Of a stretch of DNA of 55,017 bases, positions 1-7,446 are shown in pieces. Numbering within the stretch: position 1 is the first letter of the stretch; each line of letters begins with the position of its first letter. The stretch covers positions 1 to 55,017 of the forward strand of contig CALTTF010000005.1 of NCBI GenBank assembly GCA_943908385.1, in the 5' to 3' direction. A program made the translations under genes and the position numbers. The notes beneath the pieces are model-generated. The model made no database searches and was not told the origin of the DNA. It saw only the letters and a list, made by a program, of their open reading frames with translations. The stretch is from an uncultured Corynebacterium sp. GTDB lineage: Bacteria > Actinomycetota > Actinomycetes > Mycobacteriales > Mycobacteriaceae.

Positions 1-2
1 TG

Positions 3-572
3 CGCGAGCGCCTGACGCTGGGCGGGGCAGAGGACGCCGTGCACGTGAACGTCGTGGAGAATCTGCCGCGCGGCATGGACCGGCGCAAAGCTCGCTACGA
101 CGCGGTCGTTTCCGCCGAGCACCTCGAGACCATGCCCACACGCGTTCAAGCGCATTATTTCGCGCTTATCGACGGCTTGTTGGCCCGCTCCGGCCGCGCC
201 GCCCTCCAAACTGTCGTGTCGACGGGGAAGATGAGCCGCCCGGCTGAATCCGCACTGGAATCGCTGCGCGCTTATATATGGCCGACGCTGAACTATCAGA
301 CGGTCGACGAGATTCGGAAGACCGTCGACTCGCGCAGCGGGCTCCGCGTTATCGCGCAGACTCACGCGCCGGACCACTTGGAGCTCTCGCTCAGGCACCA
401 GCGCACCGTCTTTCAGAGCCAGCTCCGGGAAGCCGCCGCCGACGGGTTCGATGCCGTGTACCGCCGGCTATGGATGTGGCAGCTCGCGCTACGCGAGGCA
501 ATGGCGCGCGCCGGCATGCTTGACGTCGTCCAACTGACGCTCATGCACCGTCACCGCCGGGGAGTGCGGTAG
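3..572 (+). CDS. Class I SAM-dependent methyltransferase, cyclopropane-fatty-acid synthase-like (3' part)
   Basis: The reading frame is open to the left edge, so the N-terminus and the SAM-binding glycine motif lie outside the window. The visible 190 residues resemble the C-terminal half of Cfa/mycolic-acid cyclopropane synthase-type enzymes: the stretch YDAVVSAEHLETMP matches the post-motif-II region, followed by a residue block with conserved RHQRTVF and the terminal VVQLTLMHR. Such enzymes use SAM to modify unsaturated acyl chains of phospholipids; the substrate here cannot be told. One copy of the dispersed 11-mer lies in the gene and encodes Leu-Ile-Asp. Assignment to the broad methyltransferase family is fairly safe, the specific product is not. 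Confidence 0.65.
   Translation, partial: RERLTLGGAEDAVHVNVVENLPRGMDRRKARYDAVVSAEHLETMPTRVQAHYFALIDGLLARSGRAALQTVVSTGKMSRPAESALESLRAYIWPTLNYQTVDEIRKTVDSRSGLRVIAQTHAPDHLELSLRHQRTVFQSQLREAAADGFDAVYRRLWMWQLALREAMARAGMLDVVQLTLMHRHRRGVR
164..174 (+). repeat. Dispersed 11-mer GCTTATCGACG (copy 1)
   Basis: In the methyltransferase gene, read as Leu-Ile-Asp. Confidence 0.9.
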
Positions 573-638
573 AGGCCGCAAAGACTCGCAACATCGTCAG
601 CGAAACCCGGGGCGGAGCACCCCTCAACACTACTTGAC

Positions 639-652
639 ATAATGTACATTAT
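639..652. promoter_or_regulatory. Perfect 14-bp palindrome ATAATGTACATTAT (orphan operator-like site)
   Basis: The palindrome overlaps the end of a good -35 word, TTGACA at 634-639, and lies between two convergent genes, where no promoter is needed. It looks like an operator for a TetR- or MarR-type dimer, but no regulator or downstream gene is visible. A short untranslated RNA ending at the hairpin at 680-701 is possible. Confidence 0.5.
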
Positions 653-679
653 CGGACAGAAAGGGAAGAAATAGAGAAA

Positions 680-701
680 GCGCGGGCCAGGCTGCCCGCG
701 C
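680..701. terminator. GC-rich hairpin between convergent genes
   Basis: GCGCGGGC and GCCCGCGC form a perfect 8-bp stem with a 6-base loop. No strong T-tract follows on either side, so it is a weak or factor-assisted terminator, probably shared by the methyltransferase and YceI genes. Confidence 0.5.
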
Positions 702-731
702 GTCAATTCTCCTATACTTCGCCGTACGTTT

Positions 732-1427
732 CTAGCTCTTCTTCTCGAGCTTGAGACGGATATTCACTTCGCCGTCTTCAGCGATCTTCGCCGCGACGAA
801 CTCCGGGGTTTCCACTCCGTAGTCCAGCCGGTTGATCGGCACGTCCGCATGGACGATGACATTGTCTCCGGTCCGCAACGCGGTGAAGTCTTGCGTGATG
901 CGGTTCGTCTCGCCGTGGATGGTCAAATCGCCCGTGAGCGTCACCGTGCCCGTGGTTCCGTCATCCGGAAGATGGGACACGTCCGCGGGTTCGGTGAGGA
1001 CGAATGTGGACTCCGGGTACTCCTCCGCGTGAAGGATCTTCCTCCGCACATTTTCGTCACGAACATCTTTATCCGTGACGATATTAGCCATATCCACGGT
1101 CACCTCGCCGGCGGTCAAAGAACCGCCTTCGATGGTCATTTCGCCCTCGACGCCTTGAGTCGAGCCGGATGTCGTCCGCTCGTCGCCCGGCAGCAATTCG
1201 TGGAACGTGAATCCGGCGGACGTCATGTTCTTGCCGGGCTTCTTGGTCACGACCCACTCGCCGTCGACATCCGTCGACGCCGCCTTTGCGCCGTCGGCGT
1301 CAATGCCTTCCGTCTTGACGCCCGGGTGCGACACGAGCGAAATGAACAATGGCACCAACGCCAACAGCGCCAGCACGACGATGACCGCCGCGCCGCCGAT
1401 GACAATGAGTTTCTGGTTGGTCCGCAT
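732..1427 (-). CDS. Membrane-anchored YceI-family protein
   Basis: A 231-residue protein with a single N-terminal transmembrane segment (about residues 7-30) and an extracytoplasmic YceI beta-barrel domain. Family marks include the region around GFTFHELL, the LTGDLTIHGETNRIT strand pair and the C-terminal FVAAKIAEDGEVNIRLKLE. YceI proteins bind polyisoprenoids in a lipocalin-like barrel; the ligand here is unknown. The start is taken as the ATG with GAGAGG seven bases upstream; another ATG two codons earlier is too close to that ribosome-binding site. It follows the Cys-rich small gene by about 20 bases, so the two probably form an operon. Confidence 0.82.
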   Translation of the reverse strand: MRTNQKLIVIGGAAVIVVLALLALVPLFISLVSHPGVKTEGIDADGAKAASTDVDGEWVVTKKPGKNMTSAGFTFHELLPGDERTTSGSTQGVEGEMTIEGGSLTAGEVTVDMANIVTDKDVRDENVRRKILHAEEYPESTFVLTEPADVSHLPDDGTTGTVTLTGDLTIHGETNRITQDFTALRTGDNVIVHADVPINRLDYGVETPEFVAAKIAEDGEVNIRLKLEKKS

Positions 1428-1448
1428 GAGCATTCCTCTCTGATTGCC

Positions 1449-1769
1449 TTATTGCAGCCTCTCGAGCTTCTTAGCCATCGTAACCAGCTCATCGCACAGA
1501 GACTGAATCTCCTCGGGCTCCGCGCCTTCACCCGTCGCCGTGGCGATATCCTCTGCGGCGCACCGCAGCTCGAAGAGCTTGTCGCGCAATGTGTCTCCAC
1601 TGATCGTGCGCGCAGGCTTCTGACCTGGTGAAACTGGGTGTCGTTGCTCGTAGGCGCGCTGTTTGCACGAGTCACTGCAGTATTTACGCGGCCTGCCGCG
1701 GCCCGGTGTGAGCTGAATCTCCTTGCCGCAGTACTGACAGGTCGGCGGGTTCCCGGTGCGCTGGTTCAT
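1449..1769 (-). CDS. Small Cys-rich zinc-finger-like protein of unknown function
   Basis: A 106-residue protein whose N-terminal third has a CQYCG pair and a CSDSC pair about 20 residues later, with a basic RPRKYC linker. This is a plausible four-cysteine zinc-binding knuckle. The C-terminal half is acidic and helical (residues about 55-106). It is co-directional with and just upstream of the YceI gene. A TATGAT hexamer lies 11 bases before the ATG, so the leader would be only a few bases. The function is unknown; nucleic-acid binding is a guess from the basic knuckle. Confidence 0.6.
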   Translation of the reverse strand: MNQRTGNPPTCQYCGKEIQLTPGRGRPRKYCSDSCKQRAYEQRHPVSPGQKPARTISGDTLRDKLFELRCAAEDIATATGEGAEPEEIQSLCDELVTMAKKLERLQ

Positions 1770-1862
1770 GATCGAGACTGATCATATCCTGTCTGTTCAC
1801 CACCAATGCTCGCGACGCCGCGGAACAATCCATGCGGTCCGCGCGTTAGAGAAGATGGCCGT

Positions 1863-1868
1863 TATACT
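1863..1868 (+). promoter_or_regulatory. Probable -10 element of rbpA (TATACT)
   Basis: TATACT lies 43 bases before the rbpA ATG, leaving a leader of roughly 36 bases that includes GAAGGG as a possible ribosome-binding site. No convincing -35 is seen. Confidence 0.5.
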
Positions 1869-1911
1869 TTGATGGTCGCGACTGATTTTTCAACGAAGGG
1901 ATAGATGCAGC

Positions 1912-2295
1912 ATGGCTGATCGGGTGCTACGTGGTAGCCGCATGGGCGCAGTGAGCTACGAGACGGATCGTGACCACGATCTTGCCCCGCGCAGGATGGC
2001 GAAGTACCGCACCCCGAACGGCGAGATCTACGAGATCCCGTTCGCCGACGACGCCGAAATCCCCGAAGAGTGGCCGTGCAAGAACGGCCAGGTGGGCACC
2101 CTCGTCGAGGGCGAGGGCGTCGAGTCGAAGCCTGTGAAGCCGCCGCGCACCCACTGGGACATGCTCCGTGAGCGCCGCAGCCTCGAAGAGCTCGACGAAC
2201 TGCTCGAGGAACGCCTGGAGCAGCTCCGCAAGCGCCGCCGCGCCGCCGCGCGCATCGCTAAGGAGCAGAAGGAAGCTCAGGAGAACGCGAAGTAG
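1912..2295 (+). CDS. rbpA: RNA polymerase-binding protein RbpA
   Basis: A 127-residue actinobacterial transcription factor that binds RNA polymerase and group I sigma factors and stabilises open complexes. The N-terminus (MADRVLRGSRMGAVSYETD) and the central PFADDAEIP...W core domain are hallmark; the C-terminal part from THWDMLRERRSLEELDELL is the sigma-interaction helix. The C-terminal tail is longer and more basic/acidic (RRRAAARIAKEQKEAQ) than in mycobacteria. Monocistronic: a promoter lies upstream and a strong terminator follows. Confidence 0.95.
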   Translation: MADRVLRGSRMGAVSYETDRDHDLAPRRMAKYRTPNGEIYEIPFADDAEIPEEWPCKNGQVGTLVEGEGVESKPVKPPRTHWDMLRERRSLEELDELLEERLEQLRKRRRAAARIAKEQKEAQENAK

Positions 2296-2340
2296 ACGCT
2301 CATCCCGCGTCTTCTCCCTCTCCCCCTCACACATAAAGAC

Positions 2341-2373
2341 AAAGCCGGCAGGGTATCTCCCTGCCGGCTTTTT
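2341..2373. terminator. Intrinsic terminator between rbpA and ppm1
   Basis: A perfect 13-bp stem, AAAGCCGGCAGGG with CCCTGCCGGCTTT around a 5-base loop, followed by T residues on the + strand and by TTTGTCTTT on the - strand. It can end transcription from both convergent genes. Confidence 0.9.
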
Positions 2374-2398
2374 CGTGCCTGTTCAGTCTGACGTCTGA

Positions 2399-3304
2399 CT
2401 AGTGACGGTTGTTCACAGCGCGGTTGAATTCGTACTTAGCGAGCTTGGCGCCCTCCTCAACAAGGTCGCCGGCGACACCAGCGGCGCGGGTGACCTTGCC
2501 GGGGACCTTGTTCACACCGAGCTCGTCGAGCTGGTAGCGGCCGAGACGGAGAAGCTCGCTCGCCATCTCGGAGATCTGGGTGGAGCGGCGCTTCCAACCC
2601 CACTTGGTCACCTCGGCCAGGGACTCGCCAGCGAAGCTTGCGTCGAGCTTGGACTCGCCAAGCTCGCGGTCGACGAAGGTGATGGGCACCTCACGGACAT
2701 CGAAGCCCTCCTGGACAGCCCGGTCAGCCAGGTCGACCTGGAAGATATAGCCCCTCTTCGACAGGGTCTCCAGGTCGATGGTCTCAAGCACTTCGCGGCG
2801 GAAGGCGCGGTAACCGGCGGTCATGTCCGCGACATCATCGCCGAGGGCGACGGAGATGTACAGGTTGCCCAGCTTGGACAGCAAGTAGCGGTTCTTCGGC
2901 CAGTTCACGGCCTCGCCGCCGTCGACGTAGCGGGAGCCGATGACCAGATCGGCACCCTCGTCAATCGACGACAGCAGGCGCGGGAGCTGCTCCGGGGCGT
3001 GGGAGCCGTCGGCGTCCATCTGGCAGAGAACGTTGTATCCGCGCTCGAGGCCCCAGTTGAAGCCTGCGGTGTACGCGCCGAGCAGACCGGTCTTCTCTTC
3101 GCGGTGGATGACGTTGACGTGGCTGTCTTCGGCGGCCATTTCATCGGCCTTGTCGCCGGTCCCGTCCGGGGAATTATCGTCGACGACCAGAATGTCAACG
3201 TCCGGGTTCGACTCGCGCACGCGACCAATGATCAGAGGCAGGTTCTCCACCTCGTTGTAGGTCGGGATGATCACGAGAGTCGAATCGGTCGGTTTCTCTG
3301 CCAC
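2399..3304 (-). CDS. ppm1: Polyprenol monophosphomannose synthase
   Basis: A GT2 glycosyltransferase of 301 residues that transfers mannose from GDP-mannose to polyprenol phosphate, feeding lipoglycan (PIM/LM/LAM) synthesis. The sequence shows VIIPTYNEVENL near the N-terminus, the VVDDNSPDGT motif, and QMDADGSHAPEQLP with the metal-binding DxD. The start is a GTG with GGAG seven bases upstream; the longer reading frame continues into the end of lnt. Its position after lnt reproduces the corynebacterial arrangement in which Ppm1 and Ppm2/Lnt are separate, whereas in M. tuberculosis they are one fused protein. It has no transmembrane segment and probably docks on Lnt at the membrane. Confidence 0.93.
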   Translation of the reverse strand: MAEKPTDSTLVIIPTYNEVENLPLIIGRVRESNPDVDILVVDDNSPDGTGDKADEMAAEDSHVNVIHREEKTGLLGAYTAGFNWGLERGYNVLCQMDADGSHAPEQLPRLLSSIDEGADLVIGSRYVDGGEAVNWPKNRYLLSKLGNLYISVALGDDVADMTAGYRAFRREVLETIDLETLSKRGYIFQVDLADRAVQEGFDVREVPITFVDRELGESKLDASFAGESLAEVTKWGWKRRSTQISEMASELLRLGRYQLDELGVNKVPGKVTRAAGVAGDLVEEGAKLAKYEFNRAVNNRH

Positions 3305-3341
3305 AGTGTGTCTCCGTTTCCTTCGCCCTGATTGTGGGGCA

Positions 3342-4964
3342 CTAATTTTCGTTGTCAGTCTGCGCGGCTTCAGCCGGCTGCTGGCTCCTGCTAGAAGCAT
3401 ACCCGCGCCGTGCACCCACGCTCGCGGCGAGCATCACCGCAAGGCCGGCTGCGGCGAGAAGCCACTGGATGAACTGGCCGTATTTCACGGCGAAAGTGAC
3501 TGAATCGCGCAGCGGGAGCTCCTCGACGAGGAAGCCAGGCGTGAAGATCTCCGTCTCCTGCGACACGGTGCCGTCCGGGTGGACGATGGCGGACGCGCCA
3601 GAGGTCGCCGACACCACCACTGCCCTGTCAGTCTCAATGGCGCGCATGCGGCTCATCGCCAGCTGCTGGTAGGTCATGTCGGTGAAGCCGAATGTGGCGT
3701 TATTCGTCGGGGTGGTCAGAATCTGAGCACCGGCCTTGACAGCGTCGCGGTAGGCCGCGTCGAACGCGACCTCGTAGCAGGTGGCCACACCCACGACATG
3801 GTCGCCCATGCGCACCGTTCCGTTGCCGTCGCCGGGCTTGAAATCCCCGGCCATGTCGACATACGAGGAGAACATGCGGAAAAAGTCGCGCATGGGCATC
3901 CACTCGCCGAAGGGCTGCAGGAACCGCTTGTGGTGCATGTCCCCTGCGCCAGTCTCCGGATCAAAGACGACAGCGGTGTTGCGGTCGCCCACCTCGTCCT
4001 CAGTCAATGTGCCCACGAGGACGGGTGCATCGACAGTGTCGACCGCCTCAGTGATCAGGTCGCGGGCTTCCCTGTCGCGGAACGGGTTCACGTCGGAGGA
4101 ATTTTCGGGCCAGAAAACCAGGTCGGGGTGTTCCCCACTGGCGCCGAGTTCCTTGGTCACGTTGACGTGGTTGGCAAGGACTGCGCGACGCTGCGCGTTG
4201 AAGTCCAGCCCCATGCGCGGAACATTGCCCTGGACCACGGCGACTTTCACGTTCCCCATCGTCGGTCCCGGAGTATCGACCGCAAGCCCGGCGAAGAATC
4301 CGAGGCCGATAACGATGCCGCTTGCGGCCATTGCCGGCGTCGCAAACGAGATCTTGCCCACCAGGTCACCGACAAGAGCCAGCACGATCGCGCCGAAGGA
4401 CGCGGCGAGCAGTGCCGTTATGAAGGTCACGAGTGCCGGTCCGCCCCATGGCGCGTAATTCGCCAGCGGACCGTTGATCTGCCCCCACGCCAGCCGCACC
4501 CAGGAAAATCCGCCGAAGGGGAAAGACGACAGCAGGAATTCCACTGCGGAATAGACGAAGGCGAAGGCGATGAAGCCGTAGCGCCACCGTGCAACCAAGA
4601 CACCGAATATGCCGGTCAGGATCGTCCACAGAGCGAGTGTGATCGACAGAGCGATCCACGGCAGAGCGCCGACGAATTCGCCGACCCACGGCAGCAGTAA
4701 GACGTACGCGCAGAATCCGTGCAGGAAGCCGAGCAACGCGCCGGACTTAGCGGGCGGACGGGAGCTTGCCATGCCGCCAACGGAGGGCCACGGCGAGAGC
4801 GAGATATAGAACAGCGCGATGCCGAGCACGCCCATGAACGCCAGGCCATGCGGCTCGTAGGAGAAATAGACGGCCACGCCGCCGAGTCCGGCGAGCAGAA
4901 TTCGGGCGATTTTCGCGAGCTTCGGCGTGGTCGTGCGCGAGCCTGTTGTCACCGTGGTGGTCAT
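3342..4964 (-). CDS. lnt: Apolipoprotein N-acyltransferase (Ppm2-type)
   Basis: A 540-residue polytopic membrane enzyme with about eight N-terminal hydrophobic segments (residues about 20-240), followed by a periplasmic nitrilase-fold domain. The domain shows VVQGNVP, the FWPENSSD segment with the catalytic Glu, KRFLQPFGEWMP with the Lys, and the GVATCYEVAF Cys nucleophile. It adds a third acyl chain to the N-terminal Cys of lipoproteins, of which LppL in this window is a candidate. The gene overlaps the end of fxsA by 4 bases and precedes ppm1 by 37, so the three genes form an operon. Confidence 0.92.
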   Translation of the reverse strand: MTTTVTTGSRTTTPKLAKIARILLAGLGGVAVYFSYEPHGLAFMGVLGIALFYISLSPWPSVGGMASSRPPAKSGALLGFLHGFCAYVLLLPWVGEFVGALPWIALSITLALWTILTGIFGVLVARWRYGFIAFAFVYSAVEFLLSSFPFGGFSWVRLAWGQINGPLANYAPWGGPALVTFITALLAASFGAIVLALVGDLVGKISFATPAMAASGIVIGLGFFAGLAVDTPGPTMGNVKVAVVQGNVPRMGLDFNAQRRAVLANHVNVTKELGASGEHPDLVFWPENSSDVNPFRDREARDLITEAVDTVDAPVLVGTLTEDEVGDRNTAVVFDPETGAGDMHHKRFLQPFGEWMPMRDFFRMFSSYVDMAGDFKPGDGNGTVRMGDHVVGVATCYEVAFDAAYRDAVKAGAQILTTPTNNATFGFTDMTYQQLAMSRMRAIETDRAVVVSATSGASAIVHPDGTVSQETEIFTPGFLVEELPLRDSVTFAVKYGQFIQWLLAAAGLAVMLAASVGARRGYASSRSQQPAEAAQTDNEN

Positions 4965-5470
4965 TTCTTCGGGTCTCCGAAGTCCTCCGGGCGGGCATTC
5001 TGCGACCAGTTCTCGATGTCTTCGTCACTGGGATCCGGTTCAGCATCAATGACGCCGTCCCCGTCGCCGAAGGTGCCGTAGGAGGTGCTGCGGCGCTTCA
5101 TCGGCGAGACATCGTAGACCTGGACGCCGAAGTCCTCAATACGCTTCTGCAGCGATTTCGCCATGGATTTGCGGACGAGTTCGCGGGTTGGGCGCACAAG
5201 CAGCAAGAGGCCGATGAACGAGGACACATAGCCCGGAATAATTGCCAGCGCCCAGCCCGCCGCGACAAGCGCGGTGCCCCCGGCGAACTGCCCGACGGAT
5301 CCCTTCCCCGCCTGTGCGCGCTCGAGTTCGGAGCGCAGCGCGGGCGAGGCCAACAGCGCGCCGAGCAGCATGAGCGCGAAAATGCCGAGGAGCGCCCAGC
5401 CGACGCCAAATAGCTGGCTCACTCCCCAGAACGCGAGTGCTTCGATCAGGAAATACGCGAGAATCGGCAT
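4961..5470 (-). CDS. fxsA: FxsA-family membrane protein
   Basis: A 169-residue protein with FxsA architecture: three hydrophobic segments within the first 105 residues (MPILAYFLIEALAFW, ALLGIFALMLLGALL, the WALAIIPGYVSSFIGLLLL hairpin) and a hydrophilic acidic tail. In E. coli FxsA relieves phage exclusion when overproduced; its normal role is not known. The ATG is chosen because TAGTCT lies exactly six bases before it, a leaderless layout; a GTG two codons earlier would lie within that spacing. Start of the fxsA-lnt-ppm1 operon. Confidence 0.85.
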   Translation of the reverse strand: MPILAYFLIEALAFWGVSQLFGVGWALLGIFALMLLGALLASPALRSELERAQAGKGSVGQFAGGTALVAAGWALAIIPGYVSSFIGLLLLVRPTRELVRKSMAKSLQKRIEDFGVQVYDVSPMKRRSTSYGTFGDGDGVIDAEPDPSDEDIENWSQNARPEDFGDPKK

Positions 5471-5476
5471 GCGCAC

Positions 5477-5482
5477 AGACTA
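5477..5482 (-). promoter_or_regulatory. Leaderless -10 (TAGTCT) of fxsA
   Basis: TANNNT hexamer 6 bases upstream of the fxsA ATG; transcription would start at the start codon. Confidence 0.6.
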
Positions 5483-5497
5483 CCTGCCGGCGCGGGT

Positions 5498-6241
5498 CTA
5501 CCGGGGCATCCGCCGCCAGACCGGGCGTGGCACGCAGCGCATCACCCACGCGAGGAGTTGGAGCGCCCGCGGGATCCACACCGTGCGGCTCCCCTTCCCC
5601 ATCGCCGCGACGACAGCGTCGGCGACCACGTCCGGGGTGACAGACAGCGGAGCAGGTTTCATGCCTTCGGTCATCGAGCCGATGACGAAGCCAGGGCGTG
5701 CGGTGATCAGCGACAGGTCGGTGCCGTGGAGACGGTCGGCGAGCCCCTGGCAGAAGGCGTCGAGTCCGGCTTTGGTCGAGCCATACACATAATTCGCCCG
5801 CCGGGCGCGCCATCCGGCGATCGACGAGAAAGCGAAGATGTGGCCGGAATCCATGACGTCGGCAAGCACGGTCAGCATGCTCACTTGCGCGGCGTAGTCG
5901 ACGACGGCGATGTGCGCGGCGTGCTCTTCGTCGTGTTCGGCGCGGGCTTGGTCGCCCAAGATGCCGAAAGCCACGATCGCGTCGGTGACAGGGCCCGATT
6001 CAGCGGCGCGTTCCACGACCGCGCGGTGCGATGCGAGGTCCGTGGCATCGAATTCGATCGAGCGCACACTCGTCGCGCCCGCTTCGCGCAGACGCTTATC
6101 GACATCTCCCAGCGCCCCCGTATTCCGCGCCGCCAGCACCACGTCCCGGCCGTTGCAGATGCGCGCTGCCACTTCCCCGCCGATGTCGCTGGTGCCGCCG
6201 AGCAGCAGCACGGTGCCGCGCGTGTATCCCTTCGAGCTCAT
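5498..6241 (-). CDS. DprE2-like short-chain dehydrogenase/reductase
   Basis: A 247-residue NAD(P)-dependent SDR. It has the nucleotide-binding LLLGGTSDIGGEVA motif, the FSSIAG serine and the YVYGSTKAGLD catalytic Tyr/Lys. The sequence follows DprE2 (decaprenylphosphoryl-2-keto-ribose reductase) closely: TVLLLGGTS-IG, AIVAFG-LGD, RRANxVYGSTKAGLD and a C-terminal amphipathic VMRCVPRPVWRRMP. DprE2 works with DprE1 in making the arabinose donor, but no dprE1 lies nearby, so this is better called a DprE2 paralogue of unknown substrate. The start is the ATG seven bases after TATAGT. Confidence 0.78.
   Translation of the reverse strand: MSSKGYTRGTVLLLGGTSDIGGEVAARICNGRDVVLAARNTGALGDVDKRLREAGATSVRSIEFDATDLASHRAVVERAAESGPVTDAIVAFGILGDQARAEHDEEHAAHIAVVDYAAQVSMLTVLADVMDSGHIFAFSSIAGWRARRANYVYGSTKAGLDAFCQGLADRLHGTDLSLITARPGFVIGSMTEGMKPAPLSVTPDVVADAVVAAMGKGSRTVWIPRALQLLAWVMRCVPRPVWRRMPR
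6094..6104 (+). repeat. Dispersed 11-mer (copy 2, last base A)
   Basis: In the DprE2-like gene, read as Val-Asp-Lys. Confidence 0.85.
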
Positions 6242-6248
6242 GCTGGCC

Positions 6249-6254
6249 ACTATA
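6249..6254 (-). promoter_or_regulatory. Leaderless -10 (TATAGT) of the DprE2-like gene
   Basis: TATAGT with a 7-base gap to the ATG; a strong match to the actinobacterial -10. Confidence 0.65.
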
Positions 6255-6277
6255 AGTTGTGGTAACCGTCGTGCAGC

Positions 6278-7408
6278 CTATTTGGCGCACGTGTTGAGCG
6301 GGCGGGCGCCGTCTTCTTCCAGCAACACGATGTCCTCGATGCGCATGCCCCATTTGCCGGGAATGTAGATCCCCGGCTCGATGGAGAAGACCATGCCGGC
6401 CTCGAGGACGGTCTCGTTGCGCGCGATGATGAACGGCTCCTCGTGAAGTGCCAGGCCGATGCCGTGGCCGAGCCTGTGCGTGAAGTAAGTGCCGTAGCCG
6501 GATTCGTTGATGCGCGCCCGCGCCACGGAATCGAGCTCTCCTGCCGTCATGCCGGGACGAGCGGCGGCGACGGCGTCCGCTTGAGCGCGGCGCAGCGTGT
6601 CGTAGGCTCGGGCGAACTCGGAATTGGCTGAATCGGCTGTATCACCACCGCCGACGACGTAGGTGCGGGTGCAGTCGGAGTGGTAGCCGGCACCGACCGT
6701 GCCGCCGAGATCCACCACGACAGGGTCGCCTTCTTCAAGCACACGGTCGGAGTAATCGTGGTGCGGGTCCGCGCCGTTGGGTCCGGAGCCGACGATGATG
6801 AAGTCGGTGCGGGAGTGCTCGCGAAGAATCAATGAGTCGAGCTCCGCGGCGATCTCGCGCTCGGTGCGCCCCGGCTGGAGCAGCTCCGGAACCACCGCGT
6901 GTGCGCGGTCGATGGCGGCGGCCGCGAATTCGAGCTGCTCGATTTCCTCTGGCCCCTTGACCATGAATGCGCCGGCGAGCACGTCGGTGGCCAGCGCGAC
7001 TTCCCCGCACGTCTCCTGCAGGCGCAAGACGTGGTCCGCAGTAAGGGAAGTTCCCACGGCGACGGTGCCGCTGCCGCACGCCCGTTCCGCCATGGCGTAG
7101 GGATTCTCGCCGTCGCGCCATGTGACCAACTCGATGCCAGGCATCTCTCCCACGGCCGACAACGCGGTCGCATCCGTGGCGGGCGCGAGAAGGCGCGCAT
7201 TGCCAGACGGGGGAACAATCAGAGCGGTGAGACGCTCGTGCGAAGACGTCCACGAGCCAGTCAGGTAGGCCAACTCCGGGCCGCTCCCGATGAGCACACC
7301 GCCGAGGCCACGGTCGCGCACGTGATGCTGCACACACGTCAGGCGGCGGGAGTAGATCTCCTGCGGGAAGACTTCGGGAAGTTTCACGGCGTCGTGTTGA
7401 TCGGTCAT
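6278..7408 (-). CDS. M24-family Xaa-Pro peptidase
   Basis: A 376-residue metallopeptidase with an N-terminal creatinase/prolidase domain (residues about 10-150) and a C-terminal pita-bread domain. The five metal ligands are visible in order: VVDLGGTVGAGYHSDCTRTY (two Asp), HRLGHGIGLALHE (His), FSIEPGIYI (Glu) and MRIEDIVLL (Glu). It should cleave an N-terminal residue preceding proline in the cytosol. The protein ends LNTCAK shortly after the last ligand, as usual. It is divergent from the serine protease gene with both start codons next to leaderless -10 elements. Confidence 0.9.
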   Translation of the reverse strand: MTDQHDAVKLPEVFPQEIYSRRLTCVQHHVRDRGLGGVLIGSGPELAYLTGSWTSSHERLTALIVPPSGNARLLAPATDATALSAVGEMPGIELVTWRDGENPYAMAERACGSGTVAVGTSLTADHVLRLQETCGEVALATDVLAGAFMVKGPEEIEQLEFAAAAIDRAHAVVPELLQPGRTEREIAAELDSLILREHSRTDFIIVGSGPNGADPHHDYSDRVLEEGDPVVVDLGGTVGAGYHSDCTRTYVVGGGDTADSANSEFARAYDTLRRAQADAVAAARPGMTAGELDSVARARINESGYGTYFTHRLGHGIGLALHEEPFIIARNETVLEAGMVFSIEPGIYIPGKWGMRIEDIVLLEEDGARPLNTCAK

Positions 7409-7414
7409 GGTCTC

Positions 7415-7420
7415 ATGCTA
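7415..7420 (-). promoter_or_regulatory. Leaderless -10 (TAGCAT) of the M24 peptidase gene
   Basis: TAGCAT then exactly 6 bases then ATG. It is paired with a rightward leaderless promoter 14 bases away. Confidence 0.65.
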
Positions 7421-7433
7421 GATCCTTCCCGCC

Positions 7434-7439
7434 TACGAT
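7434..7439 (+). promoter_or_regulatory. Leaderless -10 (TACGAT) of the serine protease gene
   Basis: TACGAT then 7 bases then ATG; it points away from the TAGCAT element, giving a compact divergent promoter. Confidence 0.6.
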
Positions 7440-7446
7440 CGTGGTC

